Part shown: piece by piece, positions 24,329 through 32,148 of the stretch
Layout of the letters: each line of letters opens with the position of its first letter
How positions within the stretch are numbered: the stretch's first letter is position 1
Source of the DNA: an uncultured Bacillaceae bacterium
Lineage (GTDB): Bacteria > Bacillota > Bacilli > Bacillales > Alkalibacillaceae
Direction: 5' to 3'
DNA length: 37,518 nucleotides
Assembly: GCA_937983065.1 (NCBI GenBank)
Contig: CALKAL010000197.1
Location: 1-37,518, forward strand
The notes under the pieces: model-generated
What the model was told of the DNA's origin: nothing
Databases searched by the model: none
The model's input: only the letters and a program-made list of their open reading frames with translations
Position numbers and translations under genes: made by a program

Positions 24329-24398
24329 TTACCTTCACAAATTGATTGCAAATTAATTAAGCACCAGATCGGTGAATGTTCTAGGAGGATTTTTTATT

Positions 24399-24599
24399 AT
24401 GCAAAACGGTGTAGTAAAATGGTTTAACGCAGAAAAGGGTTATGGCTTCATTCAAGTTGAAGGTGGAGACGATGTTTTCGTACATTACTCAGCAATTCAA
24501 GATGAAGGATTTAAAACATTAGACGAAGGCCAAGAGGTTTCTTTTGAAATCGTTGAAGGCGATCGTGGCCCACAAGCTTCTAATGTTACTAAAAGATAA
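24399..24599 (+). CDS. csp: Cold-shock protein, CspA/CspB family
   Basis: A 66-residue OB-fold RNA chaperone. RNP1 motif KGYGFIQV (about 16-23) and RNP2 motif VFVHYS (about 29-34) are intact, with MQNGVVKWFNAEKGYGF as the classic start. It binds single-stranded RNA and melts secondary structure at low temperature and in growth. TAGGAGG lies 9 nt before ATG 24399; the longest frame wrongly starts in the leader at 24372. It is expressed from a leader with an internal terminator, described separately, and ends in a strong terminator. Confidence 0.96.
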   Translation: MQNGVVKWFNAEKGYGFIQVEGGDDVFVHYSAIQDEGFKTLDEGQEVSFEIVEGDRGPQASNVTKR

Positions 24600-24618
24600 A
24601 TCTTTTATAAGCGTAAAT

Positions 24619-24655
24619 AAAACGGCGATTAATTAATCGCCGTTTTTATTTTTTT
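24619..24655 (+). terminator. Terminator of csp
   Basis: AAAACGGCGATT (24619-24630) pairs with AATCGCCGTTTT (24635-24646) around a 4-nt loop, followed by TATTTTTTTCC. Confidence 0.92.
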
Positions 24656-24707
24656 CCTATTGATAAATTGGCTTATGTGCTTTATCATTATATATTGTTG
24701 TTTTTAC

Positions 24708-24745
24708 ACGCAGTTCGCAACCATCCTGCGTTATCAAAACTAGGG
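24708..24745 (+). ncRNA. preQ1-I riboswitch (translational)
   Basis: A six-base stem P1 (ACGCAG 24708-24713 with CTGCGT 24726-24731), a 12-nt loop TTCGCAACCATC whose TTC start and A/C-rich end follow the preQ1-I pattern, and a downstream A-rich tail ending AAAACTAGGG (24736-24745) that would fold back into the loop as the pseudoknot. The CTAGGGAG of the tail is the ribosome site of the following transporter gene, so preQ1 binding would hide it. Compare the B. subtilis queC switch, with tail AAAAAACTAA. The gene it controls is a queuosine-precursor transporter, which supports the call. Confidence 0.88.
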
Positions 24746-24755
24746 AGAGATTAAA

Positions 24756-25451
24756 ATGTACAATGAACTTATTTGGATTTTTTCAGCACTCGTTTACTTT
24801 ACGCTTCTTACACTTATTTATCGCATATTCGGTAGAAGCGGATTGTTCGTTTGGATTGGTATGTCGACAGTTGTAGCGAACATTCAAGTACTAAAAATGG
24901 TCGAGCTTTTCGGGATTACCGCAACATTAGGGAACATTCTTTACGGAACCATCTTTTTAGCAACGGATATTATTAACGAACAACATGGTAAAAAAGAAGC
25001 GCGAAAAGCTGTCTGGCTCGGTTTCTTCACCCTTCTTTCAATGACTTTAATTATGCAGATTGCTTTATTATATACGCCTGCTGATTCAGACGTTGCCCAC
25101 GACTCGTTAAAAACGATTTTCGATTTAGTTCCTCAGGTTGCTATCGGTAGTTTACTTGCTTACATTGTCAGTCAAAGCTTGAGTGTTCATATTTTCCACT
25201 GGTTTAAAGTTAAAACAGCTGGACGCTTTTTATGGCTTAGAAATACTTTGAGTACGATGATTAGTCAATTAATTGATTCGACCATCTTTTGTGTCATCGC
25301 ATTTTGGGGAGTATTGACGACAGATCTAGAGGTATGGATTCAAATATACTTATCGACATATTTTATTAAATTTATCGTTGCAGCCCTTGATACACCATTT
25401 ATTTACTTAGCTCGGTCAATTGGACGAAAAGAGAAATTTTTTATGAAATAA
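24756..25451 (+). CDS. Queuosine-precursor transporter, YhhQ/VUT family (YpdP-like)
   Basis: A 231-residue integral membrane protein with about six TM helices, belonging to the YhhQ (VUT, formerly DUF165) family that imports preQ0/preQ1 for tRNA queuosine synthesis. Family marks are LGNILYGTIFLATDIINEQHGKKEARKAVWLGF in the first half (the Asp-Ile-Ile-Asn-Glu turn) and QLIDSTIFCVIAFWG in a later helix, followed by the usual FKFI-type segment. The preQ1-I riboswitch directly upstream covers the ribosome site, so the gene should be repressed when preQ1 is plentiful. Monocistronic, with its own terminator. Confidence 0.92.
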   Translation: MYNELIWIFSALVYFTLLTLIYRIFGRSGLFVWIGMSTVVANIQVLKMVELFGITATLGNILYGTIFLATDIINEQHGKKEARKAVWLGFFTLLSMTLIMQIALLYTPADSDVAHDSLKTIFDLVPQVAIGSLLAYIVSQSLSVHIFHWFKVKTAGRFLWLRNTLSTMISQLIDSTIFCVIAFWGVLTTDLEVWIQIYLSTYFIKFIVAALDTPFIYLARSIGRKEKFFMK

Positions 25452-25458
25452 TGAAAAT

Positions 25459-25500
25459 AACCCTAGGAAAAGATGCGAATTTTTCTAGGGTTTTGTTTTT
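25459..25500. terminator. Bidirectional terminator, transporter / sulfurtransferase
   Basis: AACCCTAGGAAAA (25459-25471) pairs with TTTTCTAGGGTT (25481-25492), one bulge, then TTGTTTTT on plus. Confidence 0.85.
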
Positions 25501-26333
25501 CAATTTATCGTTATAACATCATTATCCTCATTCGTAATCCAATCGCTGAAGCTTCCCGCATACAATCTTACCTGTTCAAATCCTGCATGTTTCAAAGCTA
25601 AAACATTTGGAACGGCTGTTACTCCTGAGCCACAATAAACGATAATCTCACCATACTGATTTAACGGTTCAAAATAAGTTTTAAGCTCTTCCTTTGATTT
25701 AAAATAACCTTCCTTCGTTAAAACGTTCGTCCATTCGAAATTCATCGCTCCTGGAATATGCCCTGCTTTATGATCAATCGGCTCGTGTTTTCCTGCATAA
25801 CGTTCATAAGCTCGTGAATCGATTAAACAAATATTTATGCTGTCCAATTGATTTTTAACATCTGATTGATTAGCTAAAAGGTGTTCTTGAACGTTAATGC
25901 TTCCATAGGCCTCTTTTTCTTTAACTGTTGATTGATCTGTTTCTGTTGGATAGCCTCTTTTCTCCCATTCATCTAACCCGCCATTTAATAAATAAATGTT
26001 TTCATGGCCAATATAAGTCATCATCCAATAAAATCGTGAGGAAAAGGCGCGATTATTACAATATGCAATAACGGTTGTTTCCTTTGAAATCCCTTTTTCA
26101 GCTAACGTTTTTGTAAAATCATCAAGATGAGGTAATGGATGTCTTCCTCCCGTCTCCTTCACTTCCCCACTCAAATCTTTATCTAAATGGAAGTATACTG
26201 CCTGTTTAATATGTTTTTCATTAAATAAAGCTTCACCTAATTTTGTATTTCCTAAATCAAAACGACAATCAGCAAATACGACATCCTCCTCTTCTTTTAG
26301 TAATTGATAAGCCTTCTCTAATGAGATAATCAT
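25500..26333 (-). CDS. Two-domain rhodanese, 3-mercaptopyruvate/thiosulfate sulfurtransferase type
   Basis: A 277-residue cytoplasmic enzyme moving sulfane sulfur to thiols. The N-terminal rhodanese domain (about 1-135) is inactive-looking at its loop (AYCNNRAFSS), the usual state. The C-terminal domain (about 150-277) carries the catalytic loop CGSGVTA with C234; this loop type is closer to 3-mercaptopyruvate sulfurtransferases than to thiosulfate ones. AGGGGG precedes ATG 26333. It starts only 19 nt after the methyltransferase of the polyketide cluster, so it is probably the third gene of that operon. Confidence 0.88.
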   Translation of the reverse strand: MIISLEKAYQLLKEEEDVVFADCRFDLGNTKLGEALFNEKHIKQAVYFHLDKDLSGEVKETGGRHPLPHLDDFTKTLAEKGISKETTVIAYCNNRAFSSRFYWMMTYIGHENIYLLNGGLDEWEKRGYPTETDQSTVKEKEAYGSINVQEHLLANQSDVKNQLDSINICLIDSRAYERYAGKHEPIDHKAGHIPGAMNFEWTNVLTKEGYFKSKEELKTYFEPLNQYGEIIVYCGSGVTAVPNVLALKHAGFEQVRLYAGSFSDWITNEDNDVITIN

Positions 26334-26352
26334 GAGTATTCCCCCTAACTAT

Positions 26353-26868
26353 TTAAGATTCATTGATTAAATATGTTTTTAATGCTCTGTTTTCTAACGG
26401 AATTCTTTTACGCATTAGTAATAGGTGAAGCGTGAAAAAAATAATCGCTGTCCCGTACGCTTGAAATAATATAGGAATGATAAGAAATTCTAACCCGACA
26501 ACGATATAATTCGGATGATTAATCCATTTATACGGTCCTTTTTTCACAAGCTGACTATTCGGTTGGACAATCACCTTTGTATTCCAATACCTCCCTAGAG
26601 AAAAAAGACACCAATATCGGAAAAGCTGTACTAAAATAAATAGCGTTAACCAAATAAGTGAAATGGGTTCCTCCCACTTATGATTAAAATAGCTTTCAAA
26701 TATTAGAGCGATGAAAAATAATGAATGGGTTACGATAATTAGCGAGTAGTACGGATCTTTTATTTCAATAGCCCCTCTGTTTTTCTGATAAACTTCATTT
26801 AATCTTGCAACGATTAATTCGACAACGCGCATGACGATTAAATAGATAAAAATAATGAAATAAACCAT
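26353..26868 (-). CDS. bpsB: Isoprenylcysteine-methyltransferase-like membrane enzyme, alkylpyrone O-methyltransferase (BpsB type)
   Basis: A 171-residue ICMT-family membrane methyltransferase with about four or five TM helices. The SAM-binding C-terminal block GPYKWINHPNYIVVGLE (about 111-127) and the closing ENRALKTY are typical. B. subtilis BpsB (YpbQ), encoded beside the type III PKS BpsA, methylates long-chain alkylpyrones to their ethers, and the same pairing here supports that role. Its ATG is separated from the bpsA stop by one base (TAATATG), so the two are translated together. Confidence 0.88.
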   Translation of the reverse strand: MVYFIIFIYLIVMRVVELIVARLNEVYQKNRGAIEIKDPYYSLIIVTHSLFFIALIFESYFNHKWEEPISLIWLTLFILVQLFRYWCLFSLGRYWNTKVIVQPNSQLVKKGPYKWINHPNYIVVGLEFLIIPILFQAYGTAIIFFTLHLLLMRKRIPLENRALKTYLINES

Positions 26869-26869
26869 A

Positions 26870-27934
26870 TTAAGCCCACTCCAATAATAACATCTCTGAT
26901 GAAAAACCTGGACCTAATGCTGTTAGTAAATGATACGTTTTCTTAAAAGTATCGTTTTTATTTTTTAAAGCTTCCTTCAACACGAAAAACAGTGTTGGTG
27001 ATGACATATTACCATACTTTTTTAAAACATATTTCGTAAATTGAACCGATTGAATGTCTTCTAATTGCTCTTCCATTTTTTCAATAACCTTTTTTCCACC
27101 TGGATGGGCTAAAATATTTTCGATTTCAGCCATCTTTAAGTTATTTTGATTTAAAAATTGCTGAAGATGTTCTGCCCAAAAGGTCGGTATTAATTTTGGA
27201 ATATCAACGGAAAATATAACGTGAAGTCCGTCGTTTTTAACATCCCATCCCATCACGTTCATCGTTTGTTTTAGTAATTTTGAGCTTGTTGACTTAATAG
27301 ATAAATCTTTTGATCGTTTTTGATGGTTTGGATGGTCATCACCTACTAATAAAACTGCGCCAGCTCCATCAGAAAAAAGCGCTGCCCCAACGACATCTTT
27401 TGGCATTAAATTATGATGATGAAAGGCAATCGTAGCTAATTCAACGGCTATAACTAACACCGTTTTATGAGGATATGCTTTTAAAAAGTCATAAGCTCTT
27501 GATAAGCCAATTCCACCACCAGCACAGCCTAAACCGAACATTGGAATTCGTACAACATCATCTTTAAAAGGTAATTCATTCATAATATGTACTTCTATTG
27601 TCGGGGTTAAAATCCCTGTACTCGTCACTGAAATAATCGCATCAACATCATGATAAGTCATGTCCGTTTGCTCGAAGCATTCGTCTATCGCTTTTTTTAT
27701 AAGTTTTAAAGACTGTTTCATAAATAAATCATTTCGTTCTTGAAAGGAATGGGGTTGTGAAAACCATGATTTGTCTACTACAAAATATCTTTCATCGATA
27801 TGAGCATGGTCAAATACAGATAAGTATTTTTTTAGTCTCGTATTTTTAATCATCGGTTCTATGAGTTGTTTAGCGTCGTTTTGTTTTAACAAATAATCCG
27901 GCAACGCGGTACCTACTGCATGTATGATCGCCAT
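26870..27934 (-). CDS. bpsA: Type III polyketide synthase (BpsA/BcsA, alkylpyrone synthase)
   Basis: A 354-residue chalcone-synthase-like enzyme that extends long fatty acyl starters with malonyl-CoA and cyclises them to triketide pyrones. The catalytic triad is visible: C137 in GLGCAGG, H277 in LAHPGGK and N309 in YGNMSSPT. The GAGAVLLVG segment near 190-198 is also conserved. Products are lipid-like and stay in the membrane. AAAAAGGATG precedes ATG 27934. In B. subtilis this pair lies near ypbR/dynA with purine genes between it and ypwA; here the M32 carboxypeptidase gene (ypwA) is directly upstream. Confidence 0.92.
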   Translation of the reverse strand: MAIIHAVGTALPDYLLKQNDAKQLIEPMIKNTRLKKYLSVFDHAHIDERYFVVDKSWFSQPHSFQERNDLFMKQSLKLIKKAIDECFEQTDMTYHDVDAIISVTSTGILTPTIEVHIMNELPFKDDVVRIPMFGLGCAGGGIGLSRAYDFLKAYPHKTVLVIAVELATIAFHHHNLMPKDVVGAALFSDGAGAVLLVGDDHPNHQKRSKDLSIKSTSSKLLKQTMNVMGWDVKNDGLHVIFSVDIPKLIPTFWAEHLQQFLNQNNLKMAEIENILAHPGGKKVIEKMEEQLEDIQSVQFTKYVLKKYGNMSSPTLFFVLKEALKNKNDTFKKTYHLLTALGPGFSSEMLLLEWA

Positions 27935-27998
27935 TATTACGACATCCTTTTTATTTTATAGTCTTCTAAGTTCGATGATTAAATATGCACTTTAACGG

Positions 27999-28033
27999 AA
28001 AAAGACTATCCATTTCAATTGGATAGTCTTTTT
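27999..28033. terminator. Terminator of the M32 carboxypeptidase gene
   Basis: AAAAAGACTATCC (27999-28011) pairs perfectly with GGATAGTCTTTTT (28021-28033) around a 9-nt loop; T-run on both strands. Confidence 0.92.
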
Positions 28034-28037
28034 AAGA

Positions 28038-29540
28038 TTAATCTTGATATATTTTTCTATATTTTTGTTTTAAATATTCGATTAAGTAATCTGGATTAAG
28101 TCCTTCTCCTGTAACGTCTTTTAACAGTTCAAGAGGTTGTTTCATACTCCCATGACGGTGAATATTTTCATTTAACCAATTTTTAATCGGGGATAAATTG
28201 TCACTTGCAATCGCTTCTTCTATATTAACTGTTTTTCTTAATGTGTTATTTATTTGAGCGCCATACATATAACCGAGCGCATATGATGGAAAATATCCAA
28301 AATCCCCACCTGACCAATGAATATCTTGTAATACGCCTAAACTATCCGTTTCGGGTCTAATCCCTAAATATTCTTCCATTTTATTATTCCAAAGCTCAGG
28401 TAAATCCTTCACTTTTATTTCTCGATTGATTAAGCCCTTTTCTAATTCATAACGAATCATAATGTGTAAAGGATACGTCATTTCATCTGCTTCAATCCGA
28501 ATAAACGATGGCTTCACTTCATTGATTGCTCGGTAAAAATCTTGTTTTGAGATTTCTTTAAAGTCACTTGGTGCGTATTGTAAAAATAAATCGTAATTAT
28601 GATCCCAAAATGTTTCATTTCTACCGATGAAACTTTCCCAAAACAAGGATTGGGACTCGTGAATTCCCATTGACACAGCGGAACCGACTGGTGTTCCTTC
28701 TAATGATAAATCTAAGCCTTGCTCATAAAGGGCATGTCCCCCTTCATGAATCGTACCGAAAATGGCGACACGAAAATCGTTTTCATTATAATTCGTCGTC
28801 ACCCTTACATCTTGTTGGTTGATATTAATTGCAAAAGGATGAATCGTCGTATCAAGTCTTCCTGCATCAAAATCGAAACCCATTTTCTCAAGTAATTTTA
28901 ACGCAAACTTTTCCTGATTTTCTTTAGGGAAATATTTTAATATTTGCTCTGAATTCGGTTTATTTGTTGATTGATTAATCTCTTCAATTAAAGCGGATAG
29001 CTCCTTACGTAATTTAGGGAAAACGTCATCTAACGTTTTAACCGTGACACCAGGCTCATAGTTATCTAGTAATGCATCATATTTATTTTCTTCATAGCCC
29101 CAATAATCGGCAAAGCGAATATTGTAGTCAATTATTTTTTCTAAATATGGCATGAAGCTAGGAAAATCATTTTTTTCTTTCGCTTCAGCCCAAACAGATT
29201 CTGCTTCAGACGTGAGTTGGACGTATGCTTTATATTCGTCACTCGGAATTTTCTTTGATTGATTGTACCGTTTTTCAACTAATTCGATGGATTTTTGAAT
29301 GATTTTATTGTCAGATCCTTTTAGCTCATCAATATATTTTTTCATTTCATCTGCTGTTACTAACTCATGGGTCTTTTGTGTTAATAGACCAATCGTTTCC
29401 GAACGTCTTTTAATTCCCTTTTTAGGTATTTTCGTTCTTAAATCCCAAGCAATGAGTTTGATTGCTTCATTAAAGGATTCAATTTGTTTGTAATATTGCA
29501 AAAATTCCTGTTCCAATGATGTCAAGTTAGCAGTTGACAT
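28038..29540 (-). CDS. ypwA: M32 family metallocarboxypeptidase (YpwA)
   Basis: A 500-residue cytoplasmic, all-helical carboxypeptidase removing C-terminal residues from peptides. Zinc site HEGGH at 265-269 with third ligand E295 in the HESQS motif; the family marks DVRVTT (244-249), HPF (234-236) and the C-terminal IRYELEKGLI/QDIHWSGGDFGYFPSYALG block are present. Length matches Thermus and Bacillus members. ATG 29540 has GGTGG upstream, and the gene begins 18 nt after the rRNA methyltransferase gene ends, so they are probably cotranscribed. Confidence 0.94.
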   Translation of the reverse strand: MSTANLTSLEQEFLQYYKQIESFNEAIKLIAWDLRTKIPKKGIKRRSETIGLLTQKTHELVTADEMKKYIDELKGSDNKIIQKSIELVEKRYNQSKKIPSDEYKAYVQLTSEAESVWAEAKEKNDFPSFMPYLEKIIDYNIRFADYWGYEENKYDALLDNYEPGVTVKTLDDVFPKLRKELSALIEEINQSTNKPNSEQILKYFPKENQEKFALKLLEKMGFDFDAGRLDTTIHPFAININQQDVRVTTNYNENDFRVAIFGTIHEGGHALYEQGLDLSLEGTPVGSAVSMGIHESQSLFWESFIGRNETFWDHNYDLFLQYAPSDFKEISKQDFYRAINEVKPSFIRIEADEMTYPLHIMIRYELEKGLINREIKVKDLPELWNNKMEEYLGIRPETDSLGVLQDIHWSGGDFGYFPSYALGYMYGAQINNTLRKTVNIEEAIASDNLSPIKNWLNENIHRHGSMKQPLELLKDVTGEGLNPDYLIEYLKQKYRKIYQD

Positions 29541-29557
29541 ATGATCACTCCACCTAT

Positions 29558-30688
29558 CTATTTTTCACCGAAATATTGAAAGTAATTCGTTTGGATAAAA
29601 CCATTAAATAGTTTTCTTTTTTTCGTTGCTTTTTTTCCGTAGCATTTTTCAAAATGAGGGTAAGCCGTTAAAACATAGACGCTCCATTTCGGATGCTGCT
29701 TCATAATTTTTCCTAAATCACGATAAATTTTTTCAACTTCAGCTTTATCGCCGATTCGCTCACCATATGGCGGATTACCAATTAAATAACCGACATCTGA
29801 TTTGATAGAGAGGTCGCTTACTTGCATTTGTTTAAAATCAATTAGCTCACCGAGGCCTGCTTCTAATGCATTTCCTTTAGCAATTTCTATCGCACGATGG
29901 TTAATATCTGAACCTGTTATATTGAGTGATTGATCGTAGTTAGCTAAATCTTCGGCTTCTTCTAAAGCATGATTTAAATGATCACTTGAATAGGTTTCCC
30001 ATTCTTCAAAGGCGAACTCCCGGTTAAATCCTGGCGCAATATTTTGTCCAATAAGAGCTGCCTCAATAGGAATTGTTCCTGAGCCTGTAAATGGATCGAT
30101 TAATGGGGCATCTGGATTCCAATTGGTTAACTGAATGAGAGCGGCAGCTAAAGTTTCTTTTAACGGTGCCTCCCCTTGGTCAACACGGTAGCCTCGTTTA
30201 TGTAATCCAGCTCCAGTACTATCAATCGAAAGGGTTACTTCATCTTTTAAAATAGCAACCTCAACCTTATATTTCGCCCCTGATTCCTCTAAGTGCGAAT
30301 GAATATGATAGGCTTCTTGCAATCGAGTAACAATGGCCTTTTTAACGATTGATTGACAATCTGGAACGGAATGTAATTTTGATTTATGTGATTTTCCAAC
30401 GACGTGAATAAAACCGTCCTTTGTGATCCATTCTTCCCACGGGATAGATTTCGTATTTTCAAATAATTCTTCAAAGGTAAACGCCTTAAACTGGCCCATT
30501 TGAATTTTGACACGGTCAGCTGTTCGTAGCCATAAATTACTACGGGCAATTCCTTGTAAATTGGACTTGAAAATGACTTTTCCATTATCCGTTTTTACAT
30601 TTGTATAGCCTAAGTTTTTTACTTCATCTCTAACGAGTGCTTCTAATCCCATCGCAGCTGTCGCAATTAATGTTATATCCTCTGTCAT
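29558..30688 (-). CDS. ypsC: THUMP-domain rRNA (guanine-N2) methyltransferase, RlmL-like (YpsC)
   Basis: A 376-residue RNA methyltransferase. N-terminal ferredoxin-like and THUMP domains (about 1-155) bind RNA; the Rossmann methyltransferase domain has LIDPFTGSGTIPIEA (SAM motif I), GSDINHRAIEIA, and the catalytic NPPYGERIG motif typical of exocyclic guanine N2 methylation. It corresponds to B. subtilis YpsC, which is also next to rnpB. Start moved to ATG 30688: AAAGGG lies 9 nt upstream, while the ATG three codons earlier touches it. Confidence 0.92.
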   Translation of the reverse strand: MTEDITLIATAAMGLEALVRDEVKNLGYTNVKTDNGKVIFKSNLQGIARSNLWLRTADRVKIQMGQFKAFTFEELFENTKSIPWEEWITKDGFIHVVGKSHKSKLHSVPDCQSIVKKAIVTRLQEAYHIHSHLEESGAKYKVEVAILKDEVTLSIDSTGAGLHKRGYRVDQGEAPLKETLAAALIQLTNWNPDAPLIDPFTGSGTIPIEAALIGQNIAPGFNREFAFEEWETYSSDHLNHALEEAEDLANYDQSLNITGSDINHRAIEIAKGNALEAGLGELIDFKQMQVSDLSIKSDVGYLIGNPPYGERIGDKAEVEKIYRDLGKIMKQHPKWSVYVLTAYPHFEKCYGKKATKKRKLFNGFIQTNYFQYFGEK

Positions 30689-30728
30689 GAAAGCCATCCC
30701 TTTCAAAAAAAGCAATTTAAACAGATTA

Positions 30729-31166
30729 AGGCATAAGTAAAATAGGACAAATAAGTGTTCTGTAAGCCATGTTCTGTACCATTGTACTGCAAACGGTTGT
30801 CAGCCTCGTACTTTGGCAGTAACCATCTATCTACCATTCCATTGAAATGGTCCTTCTGCTCGGTTCATTTCCCTGCAGAAAGTGCCCCTACCATTATTTG
30901 GGTTGCTCACTCATGGGGTTTACCGCGTTCCACCTCGAAAAGTTTCCCTTTCAAGCTCGTCACTGTGGCACTTTAAAGGTATTCGAGTCATATCTTTTAA
31001 AAGACTTAGACCCTTTCCCTGCCGTAAGTCATGAAGACTCCCTTGACTTATTGTTTCGTCAAGCATGAACACTACGAACATCTCAGTTCGTGTGAGCATG
31101 GACTTTCCTCTTTAGTTAATAACTAAAGCGATTACTCAAACACTTATTTTATTTTACTTATGCCTG
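30729..31166 (-). ncRNA. rnpB: RNase P RNA, type B (Bacillus class)
   Basis: The catalytic RNA that trims tRNA 5' ends. On minus it has the 5' conserved block GAGGAAAGTCCATGCTC (complement of 31094-31110) and the 3' block ACAGAACATGGCTTACAG (complement of 30760-30777), which form P4, plus GGCAGGGAAA and GGTAAACCCC segments. Overall order follows B. subtilis rnpB, as does the place between ypsC and gpsB. The ends form a P1 helix of some 27 pairs (30730-30757 with 31136-31163), longer than needed, with a four-base bulge. A TATAAT (31175-31170) lies just upstream. Open frames in this stretch are shadows. Confidence 0.95.
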
Positions 31167-31219
31167 AATATTATATTTTAACATAATCAATAAAGTATAT
31201 CATTAGTAATAATTAGTAA

Positions 31220-31513
31220 TTATTGCTCAGAATAACGTTTACCGAAGACCGCCTTTTCTAAATTAGATAAGCGCTGTAAAACGTCATAGTTAATTTGTCC
31301 TCTCGGTTGAGATGAACGAGTGGCAGATGGCGTGGATCCAGCTGCTTTTAAACGTTTAATCTCCTCGTTTAAAGATGCAATTTCTTTATGGAATTGTTCA
31401 TAATCTTGAATGATAACATCTAAAAAGTCATCTACCTCGTCTTGATTATAACCGCGTATCGTCGTTTTAAACTCCTTATCTAATATTTCTTGAACAGTTA
31501 AGTTAATTTTCAT
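31220..31513 (-). CDS. gpsB: Cell-division/cell-wall adaptor GpsB
   Basis: A 97-residue DivIVA-like protein that docks PBP1 and other wall enzymes to the divisome. The N-terminal domain (1-60) begins with MKINLTVQEILDKEF and GYNQDEVDDFLD, the lipid/partner-binding groove, then a coiled coil (YEQFHKEIASLNEEIKRL), a Ser/Thr/Arg linker and the C-terminal helical oligomerisation domain (YDVLQRLSNLEKAVFG). Its client PBP1 (ponA) is encoded a few kilobases away. TTAGGAGG is the ribosome site. Gene order ypsC-rnpB-gpsB-ypsA is the Bacillus one. Confidence 0.96.
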   Translation of the reverse strand: MKINLTVQEILDKEFKTTIRGYNQDEVDDFLDVIIQDYEQFHKEIASLNEEIKRLKAAGSTPSATRSSQPRGQINYDVLQRLSNLEKAVFGKRYSEQ

Positions 31514-31536
31514 TCCATCTAACCTCCTAATTTCGA

Positions 31537-32091
31537 TTAATTTTTCCCTTCAGTTAGCTCTCTCGCTATATCTTCAAGGTCATAAGCATTAATATGAATC
31601 ATTTCATAGTTGTTCAATTGTTCGTATTGTCTTGCTAGGTCATAAAAATATTTAGGTGATCCCCCAAATTCTTCCTCATAAATAATTAAGCAAGCATCTG
31701 TTTTTTCTATGAACCATTTATTTTTAATCGCATATTGCTTCGGTCCTTCATAAGGTCGTTTAATCAACGGTTCGTAAAAATCAGCTAAAGCCATCATTTC
31801 TTCATACTTTTCTTGCTTATCTTCTTTCCAAATTTTTTCTTGATCAAGAAATGGTGGGATTAAAGCTAATTGAATGTCATACGTTTCTTTTAAGTCTTGT
31901 ACAACATCGAAGCCCCACGTTTCCACTCCTTGCTGTCCAGATATAATGACCCATTCTAATCCTTGATCTAACAAATTTAAAATTTTGCGTTTTAATGTTT
32001 CTTTTATGACGACAATTTTTTGATCTCTTTCACTAAATATATTCAATTCATGTGGTTTATATCCCGTTATTGCTAATGATTTTATACTCAT
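31537..32091 (-). CDS. ypsA: YpsA, SLOG-fold protein (DUF1273)
   Basis: A 184-residue cytoplasmic protein of the YpsA family, part of the SLOG superfamily that binds nucleotide-like ligands; linked in B. subtilis to cell division and stress. SLAITGYKPHELNIF at the start, LEWVIISGQQGVE (glycine-rich ligand loop) and FGGSPKYFYDLA are the family blocks. There is no ribosome site before ATG 32091: an extended -10 box TGTTATACT ends only 6 nt upstream, so the message may be leaderless (see findings). The genes on either side of it are in the usual Bacillus order, with gpsB directly downstream. Confidence 0.92.
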   Translation of the reverse strand: MSIKSLAITGYKPHELNIFSERDQKIVVIKETLKRKILNLLDQGLEWVIISGQQGVETWGFDVVQDLKETYDIQLALIPPFLDQEKIWKEDKQEKYEEMMALADFYEPLIKRPYEGPKQYAIKNKWFIEKTDACLIIYEEEFGGSPKYFYDLARQYEQLNNYEMIHINAYDLEDIARELTEGKN

Positions 32092-32097
32092 ATTTTT

Positions 32098-32106
32098 AGT
32101 ATAACA
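32098..32106 (-). promoter_or_regulatory. Extended -10 promoter immediately before ypsA
   Basis: TG-T-TATACT on minus, with the hexamer at 32103-32098 and six A/T bases before the ypsA ATG. No -35 match at 16-18 bp. Confidence 0.5.
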
Positions 32107-32138
32107 AAAAAAGAGCTAATGTGTACTAGCTCTTTTAA
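32106..32138 (-). terminator. Terminator of cdd
   Basis: On minus AAAAGAGCTA and TAGCTCTTTT (inner AGAGCTA/TAGCTCT at 32133-32127 and 32118-32112) with an 8-nt loop end in seven T residues. Confidence 0.85.
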
Positions 32139-32148
32139 TTTTTCGGCA

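Noticed and set aside
30755..31068. Plus-strand open frames of about 73 codons
   Set aside because: They lie wholly in RNase P RNA and have no ribosome site.
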